DNA of 64,000 bases from Brachybacterium sillae. Lineage in GTDB: Bacteria > Actinomycetota > Actinomycetes > Actinomycetales > Dermabacteraceae. The position numbers and the translations under genes are program-made. The notes beneath the pieces were generated by a model, which searched no databases, had not been told where the DNA came from, and was given only the letters and a program-made list of their open reading frames with translations. This document shows positions 49,293 through 57,940 of this stretch, piece after piece (position 1 is the stretch's first letter; the number at the start of each line of letters is the position of its first letter). The DNA lies in NCBI RefSeq assembly GCF_025028335.1, contig NZ_JAFEUW010000001.1, forward strand, positions 372,001 through 436,000, in the 5' to 3' direction.

Positions 49293-52200
49293 TCACCCTT
49301 CGGGCGAGTGCTCCTGCTCACCGGTCGAGGGTTCCGCCGACGTCGCAGCCTGCGAAGCGTCGGCAGTCGACTCCTCCGGGCTCTCGGCGCGGGACTCCTC
49401 CGAGGTGTCGGAGTCCGACACCTGCGCGTCATCGACCCTGACCACCTCGCCGTCGACCACGACCTCCGGCGCGGACCGCGCGGTGGTGGTGGCCCGGGCG
49501 ATCGAGGCGATGGTCGCGCGCGCCAGCTCGCGGGACTTCTCGTCCTGCTCCAGCCGGTGCACGTCGGCGCTGCGGCCCTCGAGCAGGTCGTTCACCGCGT
49601 CCTTGGCAGACCCGTTGGTGGACTTCCCGCGGTTCTTGCCCCGCCGACGACGGGAGCCGCCGGAGGACTCCTCGTCCGTGCCGTGGGAGTGCTCCACCGG
49701 GGTGCCGTCGAGGTCGATCACCAGACCGCGGCCGTTGCAGGTCTCGCACCTGTGGGAGAAGGTCTCCACCAGCCCCTGGCCGACGCGCTTACGGGTCATC
49801 TGCACCAGACCCAGCGAGGTCACCTCCGCCACCTGATGCTTGGTGCGGTCGCGGCCGAGGCACTCGACCAGTCGCCGCAGCACCAGGTCGCGGTTGGACT
49901 CGAGCACCATGTCGATGAAGTCGATGACGATGATGCCGCCGATGTCGCGCAGTCGCAGCTGGCGGACGATCTCCTCCGCCGCCTCGAGGTTGTTGCGGGT
50001 GACCGTCTCCTCGAGCGACCCGCCGGAACCGGTGAACTTGCCGGTGTTGACGTCGATGACGGTCATGGCTTCGGTGCGGTCGATCACCAGCGAGCCGCCG
50101 GAGGGCAGATACACCTTGCGGTCCATCGCCTTGAGCAGCTGCTCGTCGATCCGGTGCTTGGCGAACACGTCCTTGTCACCCACGTGGCGGGTGACCCGCT
50201 CCAGCAGGTCCGGCGCGACGGCGGAGACGTACTCGTGGACGTCCTGGTAGACGCCCTCCCCCTCGACGATCAGCGAGGTGAAGTCCTCGTTGAAGACGTC
50301 ACGCACCACCTTGATGGCGATGTCGGGCTCCTGGGAGAGCGCCACCGGGGCGCTCTTGGACTTCTGGGCCTTCTGGATCTTCTCCCACTGCGCCTGCAGA
50401 CGCTCGACATCCCGCGCCAGCTCCTCCTCACTGGCGCCCTCCGCGGCGGTGCGCACGATGACACCGGCGTCCTCGGGGATCACCTGCCGCATGATCTTCT
50501 TCAGGCGATTGCGCTCGGTATCGGGCAGCTTGCGGGAGATGCCGGTCATGGATCCGCCCGGCACATACACCAGGTAACGACCCGGCAGAGAGATCTGGCT
50601 GGTCAGGCGGGCGCCCTTGTGGCCGATGGGGTCCTTGGTGACCTGCACCAGGACGGAGTCGCCGCTCTTGAGCGCCAGCTCGATGCGACGCGGCTGGCCG
50701 TCGAGACCCGTAGCATCCCAGTTGACCTCGCCGGCGTAGAGCACGGCGTTGCGGCCCTTCCCGATGTCGACGAAGGCCGCCTCCATGCTGGGCAGCACGT
50801 TCTGCACCTTGCCCAGGTACACGTTGCCGACCATCGAGGTCTGGGTCTTCTGCGCGACGTAGTGCTCGACGAGCACATCGTCCTCGAGCACCGCGATCTG
50901 GGTACGCCCGGTCATCTCGCGCACCACCATGGAGCGTTTGACGCTCTCACGGCGGGCGAGGAACTCGGCCTCGGTGATGACGCTGCGGCGGCGGCCCGAC
51001 TCGCGGCCCTCCCGGCGGCGCTGCTTCTTGGCCTCCAGGCGGGTGGAGCCCTTGACGGCCTTGACCTCGTCGCGGCCCTCGCGGACCTTCACGACGGTGT
51101 TCGGCGGATCATCCGGCGAGGCGTCCTCCCCCTGGGAGGAGCCGGAGCGGCGGCGCCGACGCCGACGCCGGGAGCTGGAGGAGCCACCTGAACCCTCCCC
51201 GCCGGAGGAATCCTCACCGGTGGTGTCGTCCTCGGAGACCTCGCGGCCCTCCCCCTCGGACTCACCGTCCTCGGGATCCCGGTCCGCTCGGTCCGCGTCC
51301 CGGCCCTCACCGGAAGCATCATCGGAGGCGGAATCGTCCTCGGAGGTGGCGGCGTCCTCCCCACGGCCACGGCCGCGACGGCCACGCCCCCCGCGGCGTC
51401 GGCGGCGACGGCCACCGCCCTCCCCGGAACGCTCATCCTGGTCGGTGGCGGTGTCGGTCTCCCCCTCGGCCTCCCCTTCAGTCGAGGTCTCCGTCGAGGT
51501 CTCCGTCGAGGTCTCATCAAAGGCGGCGTTCCGGTCGTCCTCGTCCTGCGGATCGCCCTCACTGCGCGGTGCACCAGCGGGGGCACCTGCCCGGCGGGAG
51601 TGGCGACGCGACCGGCGCGCTCCCTCCCCGGAGTCGAAGGCGACCTCGGTGGTCGGGGTCTCATCCGCGGCAGCGTCGTCCTCGTCGCCCGTCCCGGTGT
51701 CGTCACCCGCAGCGCGGGCGGTCGGCGCGACGGGCGCCTGGAAGAGAAGCGAAGCGAAGTCCATCTGCGCCTGCTCCCGCTCGGCAGCGGTGCGGGCCGG
51801 AGCCTCCGGGCTCGGATGCGAGGCCGCCAGGGCGCGCAGATCATCGGCGATGCCACCCGGCGTCGGCGTGGGAGCCTCCTCCTGAGGGGACTGCGGAGCC
51901 TCGACCTGCTCCATCGCATCGACCCGGTCCGCGCCCTCCACCGTCTCGGGCGCCTCGGGGACCTCCACCGTCTCGGGCGCCTCGGGGACCTCCACCGTCT
52001 CGGGCGTCTCGGGGGCCGCGGGGGCGTCGGCGGACTCCACCGACGCGGTCCCCTCGACCGACGTCGCGGTCTCCGCCGGGATCACCGGTGCCCCGGCCGG
52101 GGATCCGGCGCGCCGACGCGGGCGACGAGCGCGGGGCGCCGACTCGGTGCTCTCCGCGGCCGCATGCTGCTCGGGAACGCTGGTGCGCCGCGTCGGGGCC

Positions 52201-52352
52201 TGGCCCTCGGAGCCGGCCGGGGCCTCCGGGACCGTCACGGTCGGCGCCCCGGCGGGCGCTCCGGCGCGTCGCCGACGGCGCGGTGCGGAGGCGGTGGAGG
52301 ATTCGGGCGTCGAGTCCGACGAGTCCGAGGGCGTGCGGTCGGTATCGGCCAT
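49293..52352 (-). CDS. ribonuclease E/G family protein with long disordered N-terminus
   Basis: A 1,019-residue endoribonuclease, the main mRNA decay and rRNA processing nuclease. The catalytic core occupies the C-terminal half: an S1 domain (TSMVGNVYLGKVQNVLPSM), the RNase H-like domain with VIDVNTGKFTGSG and IIVIDFIDM (metal aspartates) and the zinc link CETCNGRG. The first 430 residues are low complexity: several copies of RRRAGAPAGAP-like blocks, VEVPEAPET repeats, STET repeats and long Arg and Asp/Glu tracts. In actinobacteria such extensions bind RNA and partner enzymes, a family fact. The start at 52352 follows GAGGAG by seven bases. Confidence 0.93.
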   Translation of the reverse strand: MADTDRTPSDSSDSTPESSTASAPRRRRRAGAPAGAPTVTVPEAPAGSEGQAPTRRTSVPEQHAAAESTESAPRARRPRRRAGSPAGAPVIPAETATSVEGTASVESADAPAAPETPETVEVPEAPETVEVPEAPETVEGADRVDAMEQVEAPQSPQEEAPTPTPGGIADDLRALAASHPSPEAPARTAAEREQAQMDFASLLFQAPVAPTARAAGDDTGTGDEDDAAADETPTTEVAFDSGEGARRSRRHSRRAGAPAGAPRSEGDPQDEDDRNAAFDETSTETSTETSTEGEAEGETDTATDQDERSGEGGGRRRRRRGGRGRRGRGRGEDAATSEDDSASDDASGEGRDADRADRDPEDGESEGEGREVSEDDTTGEDSSGGEGSGGSSSSRRRRRRRRSGSSQGEDASPDDPPNTVVKVREGRDEVKAVKGSTRLEAKKQRRREGRESGRRRSVITEAEFLARRESVKRSMVVREMTGRTQIAVLEDDVLVEHYVAQKTQTSMVGNVYLGKVQNVLPSMEAAFVDIGKGRNAVLYAGEVNWDATGLDGQPRRIELALKSGDSVLVQVTKDPIGHKGARLTSQISLPGRYLVYVPGGSMTGISRKLPDTERNRLKKIMRQVIPEDAGVIVRTAAEGASEEELARDVERLQAQWEKIQKAQKSKSAPVALSQEPDIAIKVVRDVFNEDFTSLIVEGEGVYQDVHEYVSAVAPDLLERVTRHVGDKDVFAKHRIDEQLLKAMDRKVYLPSGGSLVIDRTEAMTVIDVNTGKFTGSGGSLEETVTRNNLEAAEEIVRQLRLRDIGGIIVIDFIDMVLESNRDLVLRRLVECLGRDRTKHQVAEVTSLGLVQMTRKRVGQGLVETFSHRCETCNGRGLVIDLDGTPVEHSHGTDEESSGGSRRRRGKNRGKSTNGSAKDAVNDLLEGRSADVHRLEQDEKSRELARATIASIARATTTARSAPEVVVDGEVVRVDDAQVSDSDTSEESRAESPEESTADASQAATSAEPSTGEQEHSPEG
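51481..51515 (-). repeat. 12-bp tandem repeat in the RNase E gene
   Basis: The unit gtcgaggtctcc is repeated three times on the plus strand (51481-51492, 51493-51504 and 51505-51515, the last one base short). It encodes STET repeats in the disordered N-terminal part of the nuclease. Confidence 0.7.
51937..52013 (-). repeat. 27-bp tandem repeat in the RNase E gene
   Basis: The unit starting tccaccgtctcgggcgcctc occurs at 51937-51963 and 51964-51990, then partly at 51991-52013. It encodes VEVPEAPET repeats in the disordered N-terminal part of the nuclease. Confidence 0.75.
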
Positions 52353-52657
52353 GGGAAGGCTCCTCACGGGTCACCAGCGCACCCTGGGCCCTGCGTGTCA
52401 TCGTCCCGGAGGACGGAAGTCGTGTCTCCTCGCCGTCGCGCAGCTCGACAGAGCGCAGCGATGTCGATCGACGATGCATCACGGTCGCGAGCTCTCGCGG
52501 ACCCGGTGCGGCGGATCGACGCCGGGAGGCCGCCCTCACCCGGTACGGGGCGACGACGGATCCGAGCCAGTATGGCACAGAGCGGTGGCACGACCGGGGA
52601 GAACCCTGGTCGCGCCGCCGCCGTAGGACCATCGGCCGGCCGGGCCGGTGACCGGTC
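52353..52657 (-). promoter_or_regulatory. 305-base leader and promoter of the RNase E gene
   Basis: The gap between the RNase E start and the end of the PspA gene. A minus-strand CATACT at 52574-52569 is a possible -10 box, giving a leader of about 210 bases. RNase E messages often have long leaders that the enzyme itself cuts (family knowledge), so this one may be regulatory. No coding sequence is supported. Confidence 0.35.
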
Positions 52658-53398
52658 TCAGGACTCGATCGCGTCGGCCGGTCGGGTCCCGGCCTTCAGG
52701 GCCTTGAGGCGCTCATCGACATCCACCCGACGCGCTTCGACCTCGAGTGCCTCGAACTGGTTGTCGATGCTGCTGGCGGCGAGCTCCTCGCGGCCGATGA
52801 CGCGCGCCTCCTCGCGGCGCACCTTCTCCTCGAAGCGGGAGAGTTCACTGGTGGGATCGAGCACGTCGATGGCGCCCATGGCGTCGGCCATGCGGTTCTG
52901 CGCCTGCGCCGCGCGGGAGCGGGCCACCAGCTGATCCCGACGCGAACGCAGCTCGTTGAGCTTGCCGTGCATGATGTCCAGCCCGGACTTCAGCTTGCCC
53001 ACGACCTCGTTCTGTGAGTCGATCGACGGCTGCACCGCCCGGATCTCCTCCTCGGCCTGCATCTGACGCTCGATGGCGACGCGGGCGAGCGCGTCGAAAC
53101 GGTCAGCCTCCGAGGTGTTCCCCTGGGCGCGCAGCTCATCACCGCGCTGGGAGGCCACGAGCGCCTTGCGCCCCCACTCCTCGGCGGCGCGGCGATCCTC
53201 CTCCTGGTCCTGCTCCATGAGACGCAGGTTCCCGATGGTCTGCGCGACCGCGGTCTCGGCCTCTCGGATGGAATCGGTGTAGTCACGGATCATCTGATCC
53301 AGCATCTTCTCCGGATCCCCGGCCTGGTCCAACAGGGCGTGGATGTTGGCTCGGGTCAGCTGGGCGATGCGGCCGAGGATGGACTGCTTGGCGGTCAT
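52658..53398 (-). CDS. phage shock protein A (PspA/IM30 family)
   Basis: A 246-residue peripheral membrane protein that polymerises on stressed membranes (ESCRT-III-like fold). The start MTAKQSILGRIAQLTRANIH is the amphipathic helix region. DPEKMLDQMIRDYTDSIREA and VAQTIGNLRLMEQ are the core coiled coil, and GKLKSGLDIMHGKLNELRSR continues it. The whole chain is helical with heptads. The ATG at 53398 follows GGAGG by four bases. It is divergent from cydA. In actinobacteria the protein usually acts with partners encoded elsewhere; none is visible here. Confidence 0.9.
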   Translation of the reverse strand: MTAKQSILGRIAQLTRANIHALLDQAGDPEKMLDQMIRDYTDSIREAETAVAQTIGNLRLMEQDQEEDRRAAEEWGRKALVASQRGDELRAQGNTSEADRFDALARVAIERQMQAEEEIRAVQPSIDSQNEVVGKLKSGLDIMHGKLNELRSRRDQLVARSRAAQAQNRMADAMGAIDVLDPTSELSRFEEKVRREEARVIGREELAASSIDNQFEALEVEARRVDVDERLKALKAGTRPADAIES

Positions 53399-53548
53399 GG
53401 TTCCTCCAGTCGGCGGGGACGGTCGGACCCGACGGGTCGCTGTCCCGGCGAGTCTACGGGGAGAGATCCGCGTCACCTGAGTCCCCTCTCACGGTCAGGC
53501 GGCACGCTGGGGGACCATCGTCCCGGTGCACGCGCGCGTACGCGGGAG

Positions 53549-53554
53549 TAGGTT
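53549..53554 (+). promoter_or_regulatory. candidate -10 box of the cyd operon
   Basis: TAGGTT is placed so that transcription would start about 30 bases before the cydA ATG at 53592. I do not see a clear Rex or FNR-type palindrome in the 190-base gap to pspA. Confidence 0.3.
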
Positions 53555-53591
53555 AAGAGCGCACTACCCCATCCCTGTTCCCGGAGACACC

Positions 53592-55151
53592 ATGGACGCC
53601 CTCGATCTGGCCCGATGGCAGTTCGGCATCACGACCGTCTACCACTTCATCTTCGTGCCGCTCACGATCGGTCTGTCGCTGCTCGTGGCGATCATGCAGA
53701 CGATCGCCCACACCTCCCGTGACGCGGTCCGCCGCGACGCCTGGACCCGCCTGACGAAGTTCTTCGGGTCGATGCTCATCGTCAACTTCGGCATCGGAAT
53801 CGCCACCGGCATCGTGCAGGAGTTCCAGTTCGGCATGAACTGGTCGGAGTACTCCCGCTTCGTCGGTGACATCTTCGGCGCCCCGCTGGCCCTCGAGGGC
53901 CTCGCCGCCTTCTTCCTCGAGTCCGTGTTCCTGGGCCTGTGGATCTTCGGCTGGAACCGCCTGCCGGAGAAGCTGCACCTGCTCACCATCTGGTGCGTCG
54001 CCATCGGCACCATGCTCTCGGCGTACTTCATCCTCGCCGCGAACTCCTTCATGCAGCACCCGGTCGGCGCCCACTTCAACCCGGAGACCGGTCGCGCCGA
54101 ACTCGATCCGGCCCAGGGCGGGATCATCTCCGTCCTCACCAACGTCACCACCCTGGTGGCCTTCCCCCATGTGATCTCGGGGGCCTGGCTCACCGCCGGT
54201 GCGTTCGTCACCGGTGTCGCGGCGTGGCACATGGTCCGTCATCACCGGATGGCCGAGGCGGCCCCGGTCGGCTCACGCGAGGCCGAGAGCCACTGGCACA
54301 TGGCGCGGGAGATCTTCCGCCCCGCCACCCGTTTCGGTGTCATCGTCATGCTGATCTCCGCCGTCGTCCTCGTCGTCTCCGGTGATGCGCAGGCGAAGAT
54401 CATGTTCCAGCAGCAGCCGATGAAGATGGCCTCGGCCGAGGCGCTGTGCGAGACGCAGGAGGGTGCCCCCTTCTCCATCCTCACCATCGGCGGGCCGGAC
54501 GCGTTCACGGCCGACTGCTCGAGCGTGACCCACCTGATCGAGATCCCGAACCTCACCTCGTTCCTCGCCACCAACGATCCGAACGCTGAGCTGAAGGGCG
54601 TGGACGCCCTGCAGGAGGAGTACGCCGCCCAGTTCGGCGCCACCGCCACCGACATCGAGGGCACCGAGCAGGCCGTCGACTACCGGCCGAACCTGTTCGT
54701 GACCTACTGGAGCTTCCGCCTCATGATCGGCCTGGCCGCGTTCAGCGGCATCCTGGCCCTCTGGGCACTGCTGGCCACCCGCGGCAAGGGCGAGGCCGCC
54801 CGCACCACCGGCTCCCAGGCCTTCGCCTGGTTCGCGGTGCTCGCGATCGCCATGCCGTTCCTGGCCAACACCGCCGGCTGGGTGTTCACCGAGATGGGCC
54901 GCCAGCCGTGGGTCGTCGCGCCCAACCCGATGGGTGACCCGACCATCAGCCTGCTGACCATGCAGGGTGTCTCCAACCATCCGGCCTGGATGGTCGTGAC
55001 CTCCCTGGCCGTCTTCACCCTCCTGTACGGGGTGCTCGCGGTGGTGTGGTTCCACCTGATGCGCAGCACCGCGCGCAAGGGCATCCCCACCCCGCGTCGT
55101 GAACGCTCCACGGGCGAGGTCGACACCCCCGTGCTGTCCTTCGGCTACTGA
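53592..55151 (+). CDS. cydA: cytochrome bd ubiquinol/menaquinol oxidase subunit I
   Basis: A 519-residue integral membrane subunit that binds three hemes and oxidises quinol with O2. His18 in FGITTVYHFIFVPLTIG is the heme b595 ligand, the second histidine is in NVTTLVAFPHVISGAW and the axial methionine in GWVFTEMGRQPW. The Q-loop is of the short type: the region from DAQAKIMFQQQPMKMASAEA to VDYRPNLFVTYW lacks the long insert of E. coli. About nine helices are present. GGAG precedes the ATG at 53592. It is the first gene of cydABDC. Confidence 0.96.
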   Translation: MDALDLARWQFGITTVYHFIFVPLTIGLSLLVAIMQTIAHTSRDAVRRDAWTRLTKFFGSMLIVNFGIGIATGIVQEFQFGMNWSEYSRFVGDIFGAPLALEGLAAFFLESVFLGLWIFGWNRLPEKLHLLTIWCVAIGTMLSAYFILAANSFMQHPVGAHFNPETGRAELDPAQGGIISVLTNVTTLVAFPHVISGAWLTAGAFVTGVAAWHMVRHHRMAEAAPVGSREAESHWHMAREIFRPATRFGVIVMLISAVVLVVSGDAQAKIMFQQQPMKMASAEALCETQEGAPFSILTIGGPDAFTADCSSVTHLIEIPNLTSFLATNDPNAELKGVDALQEEYAAQFGATATDIEGTEQAVDYRPNLFVTYWSFRLMIGLAAFSGILALWALLATRGKGEAARTTGSQAFAWFAVLAIAMPFLANTAGWVFTEMGRQPWVVAPNPMGDPTISLLTMQGVSNHPAWMVVTSLAVFTLLYGVLAVVWFHLMRSTARKGIPTPRRERSTGEVDTPVLSFGY

Positions 55152-55168
55152 GAGGAACGGTCTCGATC

Positions 55169-56239
55169 ATGGACACCACCGCGCTCCAGACCCTCTGGTT
55201 CATCCTGCTGACGGTCCTGTTCCTGGGCTACTTCGTGCTCGAGGGCTTCGACTTCGGCGTCGGCATGAACGTCGCCGCCATCGGCAAGGGTGACGACACC
55301 CGCACCCGCCAGGTGCTGCGGACCATCGCCCCGGTGTGGGACGGCAACCAGGTGTGGCTGATCGTCGCCGGCGGCGCGATGTTCGCCGCCTTCCCGGAGA
55401 TGTACGCGACGCTCTTCTCGGGCTTCTACCTGGCCCTGCTGCTGATCCTCGTGGCACTGATCGTGCGCGTGTGCGCCTTCAAGTACCGCGACAAGATCGA
55501 CAACCCGACCTGGCACCGCACCTGGGACATCATGCACGTCATCGGCGGGCTGCTCCCGGCGCTGCTGTGGGGCGTGGCCTTCGCCAACATCGTCCAGGGC
55601 GTCGGCATCGACGAGAACCGCTGGATCACCACCTCGCTGCTCGGGCTGCTCAACCCCTTCGGCCTGCTCGGCGGTCTGGTCTTCGTGCTGCTGTTCTGGC
55701 TGCACGGCACCCTGTACCTGGCACTGCGCACCACCGGCGAGGTTCGCGAGCGGGCACACTCTCTGGCCGGGAAGCTGATCATCCCCACCATCGTGGGTGG
55801 CGCGATCTTCCTCATCTGGGCCCAGCTGGCCTACTCCCGCAGCGTGCTGACCTGGCTTCCGCTGCTGGTGGCGGCCCTCGCCTTGGTGGCGGTGATCCCG
55901 CTGAACCGGGCCCGCAAGGAGGGCCTCGCCTTCGCGGCGAGCAGCCTGGCGATCGCCGCGGCGACGATCCAGCTGTTCGGCGGCCTGTTCCCCTACCTGC
56001 TGCCGGCCCGCGGTGACGACGCGCTCTCCCTGACCGTGGCGAACGCCTCCAGCTCGGAGCACACCCTGATGGTCATGACCATTGCCACTGTGATCCTGCT
56101 GCCGATCGTCCTGGCCTACCAGGTGTGGACCTACTGGGTGTTCCGCCGTCGCGTGACGGAGGACGAGGTCGAGACCCCCGCCGGCGGCATGTGGGCCATG
56201 GTCCGCTCCCGCTACCGCGAGGCCTTCGATCAGGGCTGA
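55169..56239 (+). CDS. cydB: cytochrome bd oxidase subunit II
   Basis: A 356-residue membrane subunit that pairs with CydA. The opening LQTLWFILLTVLFLGYFVLE with GFDFGVGM is the CydB signature. TIAPVWDGNQVWLIVAGGAM and FPEMYATLFSGFYLALLLIL follow, with eight to nine helices in all. It starts 17 bases after cydA behind GAGAGGAA. Together they form a high-affinity terminal oxidase for low oxygen or when the cytochrome c branch is blocked. Confidence 0.96.
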   Translation: MDTTALQTLWFILLTVLFLGYFVLEGFDFGVGMNVAAIGKGDDTRTRQVLRTIAPVWDGNQVWLIVAGGAMFAAFPEMYATLFSGFYLALLLILVALIVRVCAFKYRDKIDNPTWHRTWDIMHVIGGLLPALLWGVAFANIVQGVGIDENRWITTSLLGLLNPFGLLGGLVFVLLFWLHGTLYLALRTTGEVRERAHSLAGKLIIPTIVGGAIFLIWAQLAYSRSVLTWLPLLVAALALVAVIPLNRARKEGLAFAASSLAIAAATIQLFGGLFPYLLPARGDDALSLTVANASSSEHTLMVMTIATVILLPIVLAYQVWTYWVFRRRVTEDEVETPAGGMWAMVRSRYREAFDQG

Positions 56240-56257
56240 CGCCCGCTCCACCACCGC

Positions 56258-57940
56258 ATGACCGACACCCCCGTCACGAGCCGCGGTCGACGGCGCCCCG
56301 CGCCGATCGATCCGCGGCTCGTGCGGCATGTCCGGGCGGCCCGTGGGCACCTCGCACTGACCGTCGGTCTCGGACTGCTGCAGGCGGTGTGCGTGATCCT
56401 CACCGCCGTGCTGCTCGCTCGGATCGGTGCGGATCTGCTGGTCGACGGTGTGCTCCCGAGCGCGCAGCCAGCTGTGCTGCTGGCCCTGCTGGGGGTGCTG
56501 ATGGTGCGCGCCGGCGCGGTGTTCCTCCAGCAGCGCACGGGGCATCGGGCCGCCACCGCGGCCGTCGCCGAGCTGCGCCGTGATGTGGTGGAGCATGCCG
56601 CGCTGCTCGGCCCTCGCGCTGGGGCCGGGCGCGGCGGTGACCTGGCGACCCTCGCCACCACCGGCCTGGAGCTGCTGCGTCCCTACCTGGTGGGGTATGT
56701 GCCGCAGCTGGTGCTCGCCGCGACCGTGACCCCGCTGGCCCTCGTGGCGATCACCCTGCTGGATCTCACCAGCGGGCTCATCGTCCTGGGCACCCTTCCC
56801 CTGGTGCCGATCTTCATGATCCTCATCGGCCTGCTCACCCAGGGTCGTTCCGAGCGGCTGCTGGCGGATCAGCGCCGTCTGTGGGCACAGACCCTCGACC
56901 TGGTCGACGGTCTGCCGACGCTGCGAGCCCTGGGACGCGAACGCGGCCCGGAGCGCACCGTCCACGACCTCGGGGACCGGCACCGCCGCTCCACGATGGA
57001 CACCTTGAGGGTGGCGTTCCTGTCCTCGACCGTGTTGGAACTCCTGGCGACGCTGTGCGTGGCTCTGGTGGCGGTCGCCATCGGCATGCGCCTGGTGTAC
57101 GGGCAGATGGAGCTGTTCCCGGCCCTCGCGGTGTTGGTGCTCGCCCCCGAGGCGTACCTGCCGCTGCGGCAGGTCGGGCAGCAGTTCCATGCCTCCACCG
57201 ACGGTCTCGCCGCGCTCGATGCCGTCTTCACCGTCCTGGAGGAACCCGCCCCCGCCGACGGAACCCTCCCCGCCCCGGACCTGCGCCGGTGCACCCTGCG
57301 GTTGCGGGGCGTGGGGGTCCGCTCGCGCGATGGGGGCCACGCACCCGACCGGCTCGACCTCGAGGTGCCTCCCGGCCACAGCCTCGCGCTGATCGGCCCC
57401 AGTGGCGCGGGGAAGACCACCGCCGTCCACGTGCTCCTGGGGCTGCTGCAGCCCGACGAGGGTCACGCCGAGGTGATCCCCGCCGGCGGGGACGCCGTGG
57501 ACGTGACCGCCCTGCAGCGCCGGACGTACTGGGATCAGATCGTGCACCTGCCGCAGCGTCCGGTGCTGCCCCCCGGGCCCCTGCGCGACGTCCTGCGAGA
57601 GGCCCGGCCCGAGGCCTCCGACGCCGAGCTGGACGAGGCACTGTCCGCGGTCGGTCTGGACACGATGCTGGCCGCTCGCGAGGAGGAACCCGTGCTGGGC
57701 CGGGACGGATCCGGGGCCTCCCTCGGGGAGCGACAGCGCCTGGCTCTGGCGCGAGCCGTGCTGAGCTCCGCCCCGGTAGTGATCCTGGATGAGCCGACAG
57801 CGCACCTGGACGGCGCCAGTGAGGAGCTGGTCGTCGGGCTGATGCGGCGATGGTCCGCCGAGGGTCGGACGGTGCTCGTCGTCACCCACCGTGGCCGCAC
57901 CGCCGCTGCCGCCCGGACGATCGTGGAGGTGACCCGATGA
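56258..57940 (+). CDS. cydD: thiol-reductant ABC exporter subunit CydD
   Basis: A 560-residue half-transporter of the CydDC exporter (cysteine/glutathione-type thiols or heme cofactor balance), needed for cytochrome bd assembly. A six-helix membrane domain spans residues about 25-320 (LDLTSGLIVLGTLPLVPIFM among them). The ATPase has Walker A IGPSGAGKTTAVHVLLGL, signature GASLGERQRLALARAVL and Walker B VVILDEPTAHLDG, with the switch VTHRG. It overlaps cydC by four bases (ATGA) and starts 18 bases after cydB. Confidence 0.94.
   Translation: MTDTPVTSRGRRRPAPIDPRLVRHVRAARGHLALTVGLGLLQAVCVILTAVLLARIGADLLVDGVLPSAQPAVLLALLGVLMVRAGAVFLQQRTGHRAATAAVAELRRDVVEHAALLGPRAGAGRGGDLATLATTGLELLRPYLVGYVPQLVLAATVTPLALVAITLLDLTSGLIVLGTLPLVPIFMILIGLLTQGRSERLLADQRRLWAQTLDLVDGLPTLRALGRERGPERTVHDLGDRHRRSTMDTLRVAFLSSTVLELLATLCVALVAVAIGMRLVYGQMELFPALAVLVLAPEAYLPLRQVGQQFHASTDGLAALDAVFTVLEEPAPADGTLPAPDLRRCTLRLRGVGVRSRDGGHAPDRLDLEVPPGHSLALIGPSGAGKTTAVHVLLGLLQPDEGHAEVIPAGGDAVDVTALQRRTYWDQIVHLPQRPVLPPGPLRDVLREARPEASDAELDEALSAVGLDTMLAAREEEPVLGRDGSGASLGERQRLALARAVLSSAPVVILDEPTAHLDGASEELVVGLMRRWSAEGRTVLVVTHRGRTAAAARTIVEVTR

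Noticed and set aside
49242-52934. Long plus-strand frames over the RNase E region
   Set aside because: Shadows of the low-complexity RNase E gene.
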